DNA of 42,596 bases from a bacterium (GCA_029210545.1 JARGFV010000008.1:1-42596); one strand, 5' to 3'. Positions 1-8,812 are shown, counted from the first letter of the stretch. Numbers and translations are program-made. The notes: generated by a model not told the origin, from the sequence alone.

Positions 1-24
1 CTCTCGTGACTATGTCCGCTCAAC

Positions 25-119
25 CCCGCCTAATTCATGATGCTTATAGTGCCATTCCCATTTATCTTTAATTGCCAAACAGTTAGCTGACATCTCATTT
101 GCATCATGAATAAGGCGGG
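25..119. repeat. Spaced 19-bp inverted repeat
   Basis: Arms at 25-43 (CCCGCCTAATTCATGATGC) and 101-119 (GCATCATGAATAAGGCGGG) are reverse complements except for one position, with 57 bp between. The rest of 1-435 shows no convincing gene. The arrangement could be a small palindromic element, the terminus of an insertion sequence lying outside the window, or the end of a flanking gene's terminator. No transposase fragment is visible. Confidence 0.6.
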
Positions 120-314
120 CTAGAGAGTCACTTTTCTCATGTGACGAACGGGCGGTGAATGCCTTTCAGAGTCTTGACGTGACACCGCTCAGGTACGCAT
201 TAACCGGATGAACCCACAGGGAAGAACAGGACTTTGGTTTACCCAGGAACTGGAACTCTGTAGTGCATCCGCTGCCGTTGTGAGGAGGGGAGGTGGACGC
301 AGGGGGTCAGTAAA

Positions 315-331
315 GTGACGAATTTTGTCAC
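315..331. promoter_or_regulatory. Possible upstream activator site for the pilA promoter
   Basis: GTGAC and GTCAC form a short dyad around a 7-bp spacer. It lies about 130-145 bp upstream of the start expected from the -24/-12 promoter at 436-451, which is where enhancer-binding activators of sigma-54 usually bind. Assignment to the PilR-like regulator at 22347-23747 is inference from position. I did not find the same dyad in front of the minor-pilin promoter. Confidence 0.25.
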
Positions 332-435
332 AATAAAAAACCGTGGGAGGGATTCGATTTTTAATATAGCTGGAAAAAGCGCTTAATTACAGCAGGTTAC
401 AAGAAAAAAGTTGAGGATTGGCATTTTTTCCAGAT

Positions 436-451
436 TGGCACAACCCTTGCT
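436..451 (+). promoter_or_regulatory. Sigma-54 (-24/-12) promoter of pilA
   Basis: The sequence TGGCACAACCCTTGCT matches the sigma-54 consensus TGGCAC-N5-TTGCW, with the invariant GG (437-438) and GC (449-450) exactly 10 bp apart. Transcription should start near 462, leaving a leader of about 50 nt before the pilin ATG at 515. pilA is a classic PilR/sigma-54 target, and a PilS/PilR-like pair is encoded at 20571-23747. Confidence 0.85.
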
Positions 452-514
452 CCATACATGGGCAATTGGTAACGAAGCCGACCTAATAACCCATTGAAGA
501 TGGAGGGAAAGAAA

Positions 515-940
515 ATGCTGAGCAAGATGAGAAACGAAAAAGGTTTTACCCTGATCGAGCTGATGATCGTTGTCGCCATCATCGGCATCCTGGCGGCCAT
601 CGCCATCCCCAACTTCCTCAACCTCAAGGACAAGGCCCTGTTCGGTACCGCCAAGGCCAACGTGGACGTGCTCCGCTCGGTGCTCGCTTCCTACGCCGCC
701 GACGATCCCACCAACAGGTATCCGATGTCGCTTGGTGGGAATTACACCTGGATTCGCGGGCTCCTGAAGGAGGCCAACCTCCCAGAGCAGCCGGAAGAGG
801 CCAAGTGGCTGCCCGGCTCCTTCACCTACACCAGTAACGGCACGAATTTCCAGATCTACGTCAAGGCTACAGACAGGTCCCAAGACACCCTCTGGGGGAC
901 CCCGTCCGGCATCACGCCCAACGCCTATCCCTGGCCGTAA
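515..940 (+). CDS. pilA: Type IV major pilin (PilA-like prepilin)
   Basis: The product is a 141-residue prepilin. Residues 1-10 (MLSKMRNEKG) form a short basic leader ending in Gly, followed by the class III signal FTLIELMIVVAIIGILAAIA with Phe+1 and Glu+5, the PilD cleavage and methylation site. The ATG at 515 is preferred over an in-frame TTG at 494 because GGAGG at 502-506 sits about 8 bp upstream of it. The roughly 100-residue head is rich in Pro, Thr and Asn and ends NAYPWP. It contains no cysteine, so the usual C-terminal disulfide loop is absent. The gene stands alone between a sigma-54 promoter (436-451) and an intrinsic terminator (968-1002), fitting a strongly expressed major subunit. 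A type II secretion major pseudopilin is the main alternative, but the pilMNOPQ, pilD and pilSR context favours a pilin. Confidence 0.88.
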   Translation: MLSKMRNEKGFTLIELMIVVAIIGILAAIAIPNFLNLKDKALFGTAKANVDVLRSVLASYAADDPTNRYPMSLGGNYTWIRGLLKEANLPEQPEEAKWLPGSFTYTSNGTNFQIYVKATDRSQDTLWGTPSGITPNAYPWP

Positions 941-967
941 GAACAAACTGGACGACATTGTTTTGTC

Positions 968-1002
968 GGCAGACGGCGGGTTTTACCGCCGTCTGCCTTT
1001 TT
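968..1002 (+). terminator. Intrinsic terminator of pilA
   Basis: A perfect 12-bp stem (GGCAGACGGCGG, 968-979, with CCGCCGTCTGCC, 986-997) encloses a 6-nt loop and is followed by TTTTT. It lies 28 bp after the pilA stop and ends 15 bp before the next start codon. It should make pilA largely monocistronic. Confidence 0.92.
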
Positions 1003-1016
1003 ACCGGGAGGCGGGG

Positions 1017-2804
1017 ATGAAAGACCCAAGGGGCGTTGTGTCAGTCCTGCTGTTGTCGGTGCTCGTCTTCCGTCCCCACCTGTCGGGGGGGACGTACCCC
1101 TTTGCCCAGGAACTGCTCCTCATCCCCCTTCTCGTCGGGTTGGGGCTCTGGCTCCTGGTTCCCCATGGATGTCCGCTGCGCCGGGAAGACCTCCGGTCCC
1201 TGGTCTGGCCATGGCTCCTGGTTATATGGGCCGGCGTCACCCTCCTGTGGGCTCCCGATCCCGGCCAGGGGGTTAGGGACACGGCATCCCTCACCCTCAA
1301 CCTCTCGGCCTTCACGGCCGTCTACCTCCTGGGAAGGAACCCGAATTGGCTGGACAGGGGAGTCGCCTGGCTGTCTGGTCTGGTGGTGCTCCCCGTTCTC
1401 ACCTTTGCCTTTTACCAGAGGGTCTTCGGGTTCGAGGAACTACGGGCCTTGCTGGCCGGCATGTCGGCAGCCGGAGATGACGTATCCGGCCTCATGGGGG
1501 TCATCTCCCAGGGGAGGGTCTTCGCCGGGTTCTTAAACCCCAACATGCTGGCCGGTTTCCTGGCTGTGGTCATTCCGGTGAGCCTCGATTACGCTTTGAC
1601 GGTTCCGAACCGCCGCAGCGCTGCCCTGTACTCGGCGCTTGTCCTTTCCGAAGCAGGGATTCTTCTTCTCACCGGTTCCGTGGGAGGGACTCTGGTTGCC
1701 GTCATGGCCGGCGGGGGTGTCCTCCTCGCCAGGCGGGGTGCCAGGAGTCGGGAGGTCATGGGCATGGGGGCCATCGCCGTTGTCCTTGCCGCGGGACTGC
1801 TCGCGATCCGCGGCCTCGGTCCCATCTTCGGACCGGAAAGTTCCTTTTCCCAGCGGGCCGGCTACATGGCGGCTGGAACGAGGATGGCCCTGGAACACCC
1901 GATCCTGGGATGGGGCGCGGGATCGTCTCCCGGAGCCCTCATGGGGTTCGTGGCCCAAGGTGTCCGCCCGGTGTCTGATCCCCACAACTTCCTCGTCCGG
2001 ATCTGGATCGAAGGAGGTACTGTTGGTCTTGTCCTTATAGGCGGTTTCCTGTGGCTGCTCACCGGAAAAAGTCTGGATGTGATACGGACCACCGGCCTCA
2101 AGACGTCACCGGTCGGTTTCAACGGGCTTCTTTTTGGAAGCGCCGCCTTTCTACTCCACAGCCTGATGGACATGGACTTTTTCGTACCAGAAACGGCGCT
2201 GTTCGGCTGGGGCGCCATGGGCGGACTCCTGGCTCTTTCCATGGGCCATGAAAGGCGAGAGCCTGATGATGTGGTTCCCCTGCCCCTTCGCCAGACCATG
2301 GGAGGGGTCGCCCTGTTCGCCGTTCTCCCCGTGCTGCTTCTTCTCCAGGGCGAGTCTTTGGCTTTTCGGGGTCTCAAGATGTACCAGGCCGGTCAGCACG
2401 CGGCGGCCGCGGACCTTTACCGCGAGGCCGGGAAGCTCCTGCCCTTTAACGGCCGGATCGCCCTGGAGGAGGGGAGGGCCAGGTTCACGGCGGGAGAGCG
2501 TGCACAGGCTTTGGAGCTTTTTGAAAGGGCAGACCGGCTGATGGCAATGAGTCCCTACCCGCCGTGGGAACTGGGTAGGACCGCCCAGGCGGAAGCCAGG
2601 TGGAACGAATCCCTCCCTTACCTTGAAAGAGCCTCCTCCCGCTACCCGACCTCCCCCAGGATCCTCATCGATCTGGCAAGGTCCCACCTGAACATGGGCG
2701 ATCCTGTCCCGGCGGCGGATTACCTTGAAAAGGCGCTGGCGGCCTCCGCCTTCGATCCTCCGGCGGGCGAACTGGCCCGAAACCTTCTTGACAGGATGCG
2801 CTGA
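1017..2804 (+). CDS. O-antigen ligase/polymerase-like membrane protein with TPRs
   Basis: The product has 595 residues. The first ~430 are a polytopic region with about a dozen hydrophobic segments. It carries the Wzy_C/WaaL-type signature: a Gly-rich GWGAGSS segment, then DPHNFLVRIWIEGG around His322 and a further membrane helix. Residues ~450-590 form tetratricopeptide-like helical repeats. Family members transfer a lipid-linked glycan to lipid A, to another glycan or, in the PglL/TfpO branch, to pilin Ser/Thr. The ATG at 1017 is chosen over an in-frame TTG at 963 because GGGAGG (1006-1011) precedes it and the earlier start lies inside the pilA terminator. The stop overlaps the next start (TGATG). 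Position directly after pilA recalls tfpO, so pilin glycosylation is a reasonable but unproven role; sequence alone does not separate ligase, polymerase and oligosaccharyltransferase. Confidence 0.75.
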   Translation: MKDPRGVVSVLLLSVLVFRPHLSGGTYPFAQELLLIPLLVGLGLWLLVPHGCPLRREDLRSLVWPWLLVIWAGVTLLWAPDPGQGVRDTASLTLNLSAFTAVYLLGRNPNWLDRGVAWLSGLVVLPVLTFAFYQRVFGFEELRALLAGMSAAGDDVSGLMGVISQGRVFAGFLNPNMLAGFLAVVIPVSLDYALTVPNRRSAALYSALVLSEAGILLLTGSVGGTLVAVMAGGGVLLARRGARSREVMGMGAIAVVLAAGLLAIRGLGPIFGPESSFSQRAGYMAAGTRMALEHPILGWGAGSSPGALMGFVAQGVRPVSDPHNFLVRIWIEGGTVGLVLIGGFLWLLTGKSLDVIRTTGLKTSPVGFNGLLFGSAAFLLHSLMDMDFFVPETALFGWGAMGGLLALSMGHERREPDDVVPLPLRQTMGGVALFAVLPVLLLLQGESLAFRGLKMYQAGQHAAAADLYREAGKLLPFNGRIALEEGRARFTAGERAQALELFERADRLMAMSPYPPWELGRTAQAEARWNESLPYLERASSRYPTSPRILIDLARSHLNMGDPVPAADYLEKALAASAFDPPAGELARNLLDRMR

Positions 2805-4675
2805 TGGACCGGTCGCGGCCGGCATTCAAGCCAGAAATCCTCCTCAGGTGGATCACCGTCCTGATGATCCCCTTCATCAGCGGGGGACCGGTGCCGTGGC
2901 TCACCGGCGTCTTCAGCCTCCTGGTGGCCCTTGCCTTCCTGCTGCGGATCAGGGAGGTTGGGAGGGGTGCGAGGGTGGAGATCCGGTTTACCCCTCTCTG
3001 GGTCCCCTTTGCCCTGGTCCTGGTCCTGGGTGTCGTTCATCTGGTCATCTCCCCGGTGCCTTACAGCAGCTTTCTGTTTTTAGCCCACCTTTCCCTGGCC
3101 TGGGTCCTGTATCTCCTGCTCCTTGACGGAAAGCACGGCGACCCGTTCCTCCCCGTGCCGGCCTGGACCGGTGCCCTCATCATCTGGATGGCCGTCCAGA
3201 AGTTCTTTCCCGGTCTTTCAACTCCAGCCGGTCCTTTCAGCAACCCCAACTACCTTGCCACGGTGCTGCTGACGTGCATGGCCTGGTCCCTGGGCTCCCT
3301 CATGACGGTCGTTCCGGAAAAACGCCGCCGGACGGTCCTGGTCATCGCCGCTCTGGCTTCCACGGCGGGTCTCGCGGTCATCGGGTCAAGGTCGGCGGGT
3401 CTCGCGATCGTCGCGCTGTGGGGCTTATTCCTCATCTTTGGCAAAGGACGGGTTCGGTTCGCTGCGGTGGCCGTGGTCGTGCTCCTTTTCCTCGTCCCCA
3501 CCACTTTAAAGCACCGGGTCACCGAGGAGTACCGCAAGGACCCCCACGCCTTTTCCCGAATCCTCATCTGGGAAGGGGCCCTGAGGGTAGGGCTGGATCA
3601 TCCCGTAATGGGAGTGGGCCCCGGCCTTTATTACGAGTACGCCCCGCGGTACGCCTTTCCCACCGACAGCCTTCCGGTCCGTTACGGGCGCATCGCAAGA
3701 AAACCCCACAACGAGTACCTGAGAGCCTGGGCGGAGGGGGGTCTCTGGGGCGCGGTGGTGATCTTCGGGTTCCTGCTGGTTACGACCCGTCTTTTTATTG
3801 CCGCCTGGCCGCGTGGCCGGCCCGGACCCGCTCTTGCCGCGGCCGTGTTCCTTTACCAGGCCCTGTTTCACGACCTCAACGAGGTGTTCGCTCTCACGGC
3901 CCTGGGCGCTTTCTGGCTGGCTCAGCTTTCCGGGGAAGAAGGCGGGACGTTGGAGGTCCGTGGCGCTCGTGGAAAAAGGTTTCTGATCCTGTCGGGAGTG
4001 ATGACCTTATTGATGGCCCTGTGGCTCAACCTTGACATGTCGGCCAGGATCATGTGGATGAAGGGGCAGCGGCTCATGGCCGCCGATAGCGGGGAAGCTG
4101 TCCAGGTACTGGGTCGGGCTCACACACTGAACCCCCTGCTTCCCGGAGCGGCCCGGGATCTGGCTGGAGCCCGCCTTGCCGCTTACCAGGCCGCCGGAAC
4201 CCTGAAAGAGCTTAAGATTGCCGAAGCCGCGATCCACAGGGCGCAGAGGCTCAACCGCCTGGACTCGGTGCCCCTGAGAATGGAGGCGGACCTGCTAGTG
4301 GAAAGGTCCGACCAGGAGCCGGAAAAGTCCCGGGTGTACCTGACGGCCGCCAGGGAAAAGCTCATGGAGGCTCTCGAACTGGAGCCATTCAACGCTCTCA
4401 TCATGCTCCGCTTGTCAGAGGTTTATCGGGATATGGGCGAGAGTGAAAAAGCTCTGGAAACCGTTGAGAGATCTTTGGCGATGGAGCCAAACTACCTGGA
4501 GGCCCACAGGATGTTGATCGCGATCCTCCGAGAGTTACGGCTGGAAAATGCGCTGGATGCACAACGTGCCTTTGACAGGGCCCGGGACAGGGTGGAAGAT
4601 TACCGGCCTATGAGTGCCTATGAGGAGATCGTTATCGGAACGGTATCTTCTTCCCTCCACAGGAATCGAAATTGA
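2804..4675 (+). CDS. Second O-antigen ligase/polymerase-like protein with TPRs
   Basis: The product has 623 residues and the same plan as its upstream neighbour: an N-terminal polytopic domain, then a helical TPR region at about residues 420-600 with the typical pattern ALELEPFNALIMLRLSEVYR. The catalytic-type loop is present as GVGPGLYYEYAP, followed by KPHNEYLRAWAEGGLWG with His near residue 301. Arg/Ser-rich GSRSAG around residue 190 is also typical of the Wzy_C family. Its start overlaps the stop of the preceding gene by one base, indicating translational coupling. Two adjacent enzymes of this class may divide the work of polymerase and ligase, or serve two acceptors such as lipid A and pilin. 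Which is which cannot be decided from sequence. Confidence 0.75.
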   Translation: MDRSRPAFKPEILLRWITVLMIPFISGGPVPWLTGVFSLLVALAFLLRIREVGRGARVEIRFTPLWVPFALVLVLGVVHLVISPVPYSSFLFLAHLSLAWVLYLLLLDGKHGDPFLPVPAWTGALIIWMAVQKFFPGLSTPAGPFSNPNYLATVLLTCMAWSLGSLMTVVPEKRRRTVLVIAALASTAGLAVIGSRSAGLAIVALWGLFLIFGKGRVRFAAVAVVVLLFLVPTTLKHRVTEEYRKDPHAFSRILIWEGALRVGLDHPVMGVGPGLYYEYAPRYAFPTDSLPVRYGRIARKPHNEYLRAWAEGGLWGAVVIFGFLLVTTRLFIAAWPRGRPGPALAAAVFLYQALFHDLNEVFALTALGAFWLAQLSGEEGGTLEVRGARGKRFLILSGVMTLLMALWLNLDMSARIMWMKGQRLMAADSGEAVQVLGRAHTLNPLLPGAARDLAGARLAAYQAAGTLKELKIAEAAIHRAQRLNRLDSVPLRMEADLLVERSDQEPEKSRVYLTAAREKLMEALELEPFNALIMLRLSEVYRDMGESEKALETVERSLAMEPNYLEAHRMLIAILRELRLENALDAQRAFDRARDRVEDYRPMSAYEEIVIGTVSSSLHRNRN

Positions 4676-5992
4676 AAGACGTCAAGTGGAATGGAAGCGG
4701 GCAGCTTGCCGGGAGCTTCGCCGCGGTACTGATACTCCTGTCCGTGATCGTAGGGTGGCGATTATTCTGGTTCCTTACCGATGATGCTTTCATCGCCTTT
4801 CGTTATGTGGCCAACAGCATGGAAGGCTATGGTCTGGTCTGGAATCCGCCACCTTTCCGGCCGGTGGAGGGCTACACCAGCTTTCTCTGGGTCATCCTTC
4901 TTAAGATTGTCTGGACCGCCACAGGCTTTCCTCCGCCTGTGACCGCAAACATCCTGTCCCTGGCTTTCGGCCTGATGACAATCATTCTGGTCACTCGGAT
5001 CATCGAAAAGCTGCCTTTGCCTCCAGCCGTTGAGCGGTACCGGTGGATATGCGGTCTGATCGTACTCGTCGGCATCGTGACCAACAGGACCTACCTGGCG
5101 TGGCTCAGTTCCGGGCTCGAGACCTCCCTGTTCAACCTCCTCCTTACATGGTGGCTTTACACCGTGTTCTCCACGGGAGGGACACAGCTCAAAGGATTCC
5201 GGGTTCTTTCGCTGACCTTGAGTTCGGCTCTTCTAGCCTTGTGCCGACCGGAGGGCGTCCTGATGGTTGGGGCCACAGCGGTGATCCTCGTCATCCGGAG
5301 TGTTATGTTTTCACTTCCACGCCTCCGGGAAAGCTGGACCTGCCTCCCCCTTCTGGCGTCTCCCGTACACTTCATCTGGCGGCGTATCTATTACGGGCAA
5401 TGGCTGCCCAACACATACTACGCCAAAAACGCGGGAGCATGGCCCGAAGCGGGCGCCAGGTATCTGGCGAGCTTCATTCTTGAGTATGGCCTCTTGGATG
5501 GCATTCTTCGCGGTGTGGTTTTTCCGCCGTCAGGGATCAAGGAGAAATACCTTTGTCCCGGCGGTGGCCGAAAGGTCAACCCGGATCGTGGCCCTGTCCG
5601 CTGTCGGCTTCGAGCTTTTTTACTACACATTTATCGTGGGCGGCGATCACTTCGAGTTTCGCATCTTCAGCTGGACGGTGCCCTTGTTGTTCCTTACCGC
5701 CATGTACTTCGTGTCGTGGACTGTACGGCGGGCCGTCCTTGCACCTGTGATGCTTATTTTCTTCGTTCTCGCCTCATGGCCCATTCCCTGGACGCACTGG
5801 GCACTGAGCCAGGAATTCACGACCCGGCAGGAAACGTTCAAGCTCACTGTACCGGTGGCACAGCGTCTTCCGGTCTTTCTGAAACCTCTGGGTTCCACAT
5901 GGGATCACCTGCAGTCGTGGCTCATTGACCATTTCGTTTGCGTGAGGCACCAGGAGCACAAGGTCGCCTGGCGGGTCTCCGCTGTCCCTTAA
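4672..5992 (+). pseudogene. Frameshifted, 3'-truncated polytopic glycosyltransferase (AftB/GT89-like)
   Basis: Translation starts at a TTG overlapping the previous stop. The N-terminal part has the lipid-phospho-sugar glycosyltransferase hallmark FLTDDAFIAFRYV (Asp pair near residue 37) and RPVEGYTSFLWV, then membrane helices. The frame is lost near 5495: the original frame reads on as arginine-rich nonsense to 5928, while the +1 frame resumes family-like sequence (WMAFFAVWFFRRQ, then VGGDHFEFRIFSW) to a stop at 5990-5992. Removing one T from CTCTTGG at about 5493-5497 restores a smooth reading. Homologues, as I recall them, are longer beyond the RHQEHK segment (5945-5962). Here the last few codons are antisense to the convergent gene, so the 3' end seems to be lost. 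A one-base assembly error could explain the frameshift but not the truncation. Confidence 0.7.
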
Positions 5993-7537
5993 TGCCCTGG
6001 CGAGAAGAAGAGGGATCAGGGGATCGGCCGGATCCGTTTCCAGGGCCTTTCGGTAAAGCTTCACGGCTTCGGTCCACTCCTGGCGTTTTGCCCGGAGGGA
6101 AGCGGACGCGACAAGGGCATCCCGGTCGGATGGAGAGTACTCCAGGGCCTTCTCCATGGCATTCAGGGCTCCCGCGTCGTCGCCTATCCGGGACCGTTCC
6201 TTTCCTATCCAGGTCCATCCCTGGGCCATCTCGATTCCGGGACTGCTCCACACCGGTACGTGGGTGATAACGAGCGCGACAATAGTCACGGCGCTCCAGA
6301 CCTCCGCCAACCGGCGCGAGCCGTTGTTCCACATGCGCCAGAGTTCCTGAACCCCACATCCGGCAACCAGGGCGAACAGGGGTGCGAGGGGCAGACGATA
6401 TCGGTCAGTAACAAAGAAGAGAACCACTGAAAAGGCGTAGCCGACCAGAGCCTATATCGCCGGTCGCGCGGTTTTCCGCCGGAAGACCGGAGCAAAGCCG
6501 GGGATCGCCAGGGCGACAAGGATGCCAAAATCGAGGGGAAGGGGGATGCTGGCCAACTGGGTCCGAAAGAACCGGTAGCTGATATTGTTGGGTGTCTCCC
6601 AGGCGTGCAGCAGGAGAGCCGTTTTTTTGCCCATGAGGACCAGGCTGCGGGCGGGTCTGCTGAGGATCCCGCGGAGTATGCGGGAGATCCAGAACCGTGA
6701 TGACTCCGAGTAACCCGGTTTATGTCCGAGGATCTTTTCCGGGTAGATAAGACTGGAGACGACAAACTGATCGGCCTCGTTGACGAGGGAATATCCCTCC
6801 GGAATGTTGAATGAGCCGGTGGCTCCCGGTCCGTTTCCGATGAAGAAATTGACGCCGCCCACTGTTGACAGGGGTAAAAACTCGCCTGAGCGCAGGTTGT
6901 GCAGTGTTACCGGGGCGAGGGCGAGGAGGATGCCCAGGGGAAAGAGGAAAAGGGCCTTCTTCCCCCTTTGTGACGCGATCGTGGAAAGACCGATGAAGAA
7001 GGCCAGAGCGGATATGGCCATGTTTGCCTGTGATTGGATCCCAAGACCGAAGATAATACCCGACAGCAGAAAAACCAGGGCCGGCGGAGAGGCGAAGGCC
7101 AGAGGCAGCAGGATTGCCGCAGTAAGGAACAGGGCTGTCCAGGCGGCGGTGACGATCTGGGCTTCCTGGAACAGGAGCGGGCCGTACACCGCCAGAACGG
7201 CTCCGGCAAAAAGGCTGGGGAAAGTCCCCAGGATCCTCTGGCCCAGGGTCAGGACTGTCAGAACAAGCATGATCCCGGCGAGAAACTGGAACAGGTGAAG
7301 GCCATTCAGTCCAATTCCAAGGCTGGTGAGGATCGCTTCAAGTTGAATAAACCACAGGGAGGAGTTGGCCAGCGGGCTGGGAAGATTTCCCCTGATCTGA
7401 TCGAGGGACAGATCGAGAAGGACCTTTTTATCCACGGGGACCAGTTGAAAAAAACCATCGGCACGAAGCTGTAAATAAAATGTCAGCCTGTAGACAACGG
7501 CGATGAGCAGTATGGAAAAACGAGTAGTGTTGATCAA
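5774..7537 (-). pseudogene. GT39-like polytopic glycosyltransferase with TPR tail, interrupted by an amber codon
   Basis: Reading leftward from 7537, the first 361 codons encode a membrane protein of the dolichyl-phosphate-mannose mannosyltransferase-like class (about ten hydrophobic segments, then VGGVNFFIGNGPGATGSF). A TAG at 6452-6454 follows. The same frame continues without further stops as ALVGYAFSVVLFFVTDRYRL and a TPR segment (ALEYSPSDRDALVASASL). The two halves are therefore one gene with a single nonsense codon. TAT or TAC at that place would read RPAIYALVGY. After about 5970 the frame runs antisense through the neighbouring gene to a stop at 5774, so the native 3' end also seems to be missing. 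The start overlaps the GT2 stop by 4 bp (ATGA), so the two form a minus-strand operon. Amber readthrough cannot be excluded but is less likely than decay or a base error. Confidence 0.72.
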
Positions 7538-8460
7538 CGTTTTTCTCCCCGTTCCAGGAACATCCGCCCCAGCCGATGTTCCAGGGCGGCTGCAAGAGCC
7601 CTGGGGTTCTGCATTAAACGTCTGATCTTATAAAACGGCCGCCTCACCGCACGGTCCCAGCCGTTAGGGTCCCGCCCGGTGAAAGATCGGAACGAAACAT
7701 TGATCTCGCTTCCGCGGCGGCGCGCCACCTCCCCTGAACCTGTCAGGCTCCCCTCATGGACCCGGAAACCCGAAAGAAAACCAGGGATATGGACAAAGAC
7801 AGCCCCGGCATCGTACATCCGGTACATCAGATCGTAATCCATAGCGTACCGGAAAAGTTGAAGGCCGCCCACACGATGAAATATCTCCGTGGTCCAGAGG
7901 GCTGACTGCTGGTGGATAATAATGTTGATCTCATAAATAAAATCCCGGATATCGAAGCCGGATGTAAGCACTTTTTTAATCACCTTGTCCGTGCTGTCCA
8001 CCTCGACCTGGTCGCCGTAAACGAGGTCCGCACCAGGGTTGGATCTGAACGCTTCCACCATACGGTTCAGCGCACACGGCATGAGCAGGTCATCGGAGTT
8101 GAGCCACATCATGTAACGGCCGGTGGCCTTTGCTGCCCCCAGGTTGATGGCATCGCTCTGGCCCCGGTCTGGCTCCGAACGCCAGTATGCGAACCTCTTT
8201 TCATATTTCCTCAGGATATCCACGCTTCCGTCCGTGGAGCCTCCATCGATGACGATATGCTCAAGGTTTGGATAGCCCTGGTTGTGAATGGAGATGATGG
8301 TCCGTTCCAGATACCGCGCCTGGTTGCAGGAAGGGGTGATGACGGTAACCCTGGGCCACACCTCGTCCCTTTCAGGCTGGGCCAGAGGATCGAACCGGAG
8401 TCCGGACAGGTGGTTGGCCAAAGCCGTTGTCAGTTTCCTGCTGCCAGGCATGAAGGCCAT
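7534..8460 (-). CDS. Family 2 glycosyltransferase (GT-A fold)
   Basis: The 308-residue soluble protein begins its GT-A domain at residue 38 (VTVITPSCNQARYL). It continues with DGGSTDGS at 72-79, RSEPDRGQSDAIN at 94-106 and the metal-binding region MMWLNSDD at 117-124. These are the nucleotide-sugar-binding and DXD-like elements of GT2 enzymes that add one sugar to a lipid-linked glycan on the cytoplasmic face. The C-terminal third has FRVHEGSLTGSG, common in this subgroup. A GAGG sequence about 8 bp before the ATG supports the start. It is the first gene of a short minus-strand unit and is followed with 4-bp overlap by the interrupted GT39-like gene. It looks intact although its partner is broken. 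Sugar specificity cannot be read from the sequence. Confidence 0.87.
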   Translation of the reverse strand: MAFMPGSRKLTTALANHLSGLRFDPLAQPERDEVWPRVTVITPSCNQARYLERTIISIHNQGYPNLEHIVIDGGSTDGSVDILRKYEKRFAYWRSEPDRGQSDAINLGAAKATGRYMMWLNSDDLLMPCALNRMVEAFRSNPGADLVYGDQVEVDSTDKVIKKVLTSGFDIRDFIYEINIIIHQQSALWTTEIFHRVGGLQLFRYAMDYDLMYRMYDAGAVFVHIPGFLSGFRVHEGSLTGSGEVARRRGSEINVSFRSFTGRDPNGWDRAVRRPFYKIRRLMQNPRALAAALEHRLGRMFLERGEKR

Positions 8461-8480
8461 AGGGGTGTCCTCTTTACCAG

Positions 8481-8529
8481 ACTCCTTCCGTGACAGGCGG
8501 GTAAAGGGTGGCGGGCTTACGGAAGGAGT
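8481..8529. repeat. 11-bp perfect inverted repeat in a divergent intergenic region
   Basis: ACTCCTTCCGT (8481-8491) and ACGGAAGGAGT (8519-8529) are perfect complements separated by 27 bp. They lie between the minus-strand GT2 start and the plus-strand promoter at 8536-8564. The repeat could be an operator for either transcript or a hairpin in the GT2 leader. Confidence 0.45.
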
Positions 8530-8535
8530 TAGGTA

Positions 8536-8564
8536 TTGGATAAGTCAGATTTGTCGGCTATACT
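8536..8564 (+). promoter_or_regulatory. Sigma-70-type promoter of the asnB operon
   Basis: TTGGAT (8536-8541) and TATACT (8559-8564) are separated by exactly 17 bp, giving a good -35/-10 pair. An imperfect dyad, TACTATGAA-N5-TTCATACTA (8561-8583, one mismatch), covers the -10 element and the likely start near 8571 and could be an operator. The leader to the asnB ATG would be about 240 nt and would contain the hairpin-rich repeat at 8626-8784. Confidence 0.6.
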
Positions 8565-8625
8565 ATGAAAATTGTTCATACTAAACCCCGAGGCAGTATA
8601 GGGGACAACAGGAACCCGGTCAACA

Positions 8626-8784
8626 TTGACAGGGTCGCAAAAAGTCCGATCCGGGACTTTTCGCTCCACGGAAAGGGAAAAGCGTCGTTTTCCCTTTCCT
8701 CACGGATCAATGACTTGCGAACCGGGTCATTGATCCGGGCGCCCCGCGCGGGGCGCGTTGATGACTTTTTGCGAAGCCATCAAC
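8626..8784 (+). repeat. Multi-hairpin dispersed repeat, copy A (forward)
   Basis: This is a roughly 159-bp copy of the element found at 12947-13104, 38937-39095 and, in part, at 42183-42219 and 42476-42566. It runs from TTGACAGGGTCGCAAAAAGTC to GACTTTTTGCGAAGCCATCAAC. In order it holds hairpins AAAAGTCC/GGACTTTT, GGAAAGGGAAAA/TTTTCCCTTTCC, CGGATCAATGAC/GTCATTGATCCG, the self-complementary GCGCCCCGCGCGGGGCGC, and a terminal GTTGATG/CATCAAC stem. It lies in the leader of the asnB operon. Relative to copies B and C, the third stem has two compensated pair changes. Confidence 0.9.
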
Positions 8785-8812
8785 ATCGGGAGCCTTTAAT
8801 CAAGGAGCTGGG

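Noticed and set aside
968-1016. Start of the first O-antigen-ligase-like protein at TTG 963
   Set aside because: The extra 18 codons lie inside the perfect pilA terminator hairpin. GGGAGG supports the ATG at 1017.
6452-6454. Pyrrolysine at the amber codon
   Set aside because: No pyl genes are in the window, the protein class is not known to use pyrrolysine, and the neighbouring gene is also broken, so decay or error is simpler.
8626-8784. Riboswitch in the asnB leader
   Set aside because: The structured leader is a copy of a repeat that also occurs after terminators and beside unrelated genes, so it is not a gene-specific aptamer.
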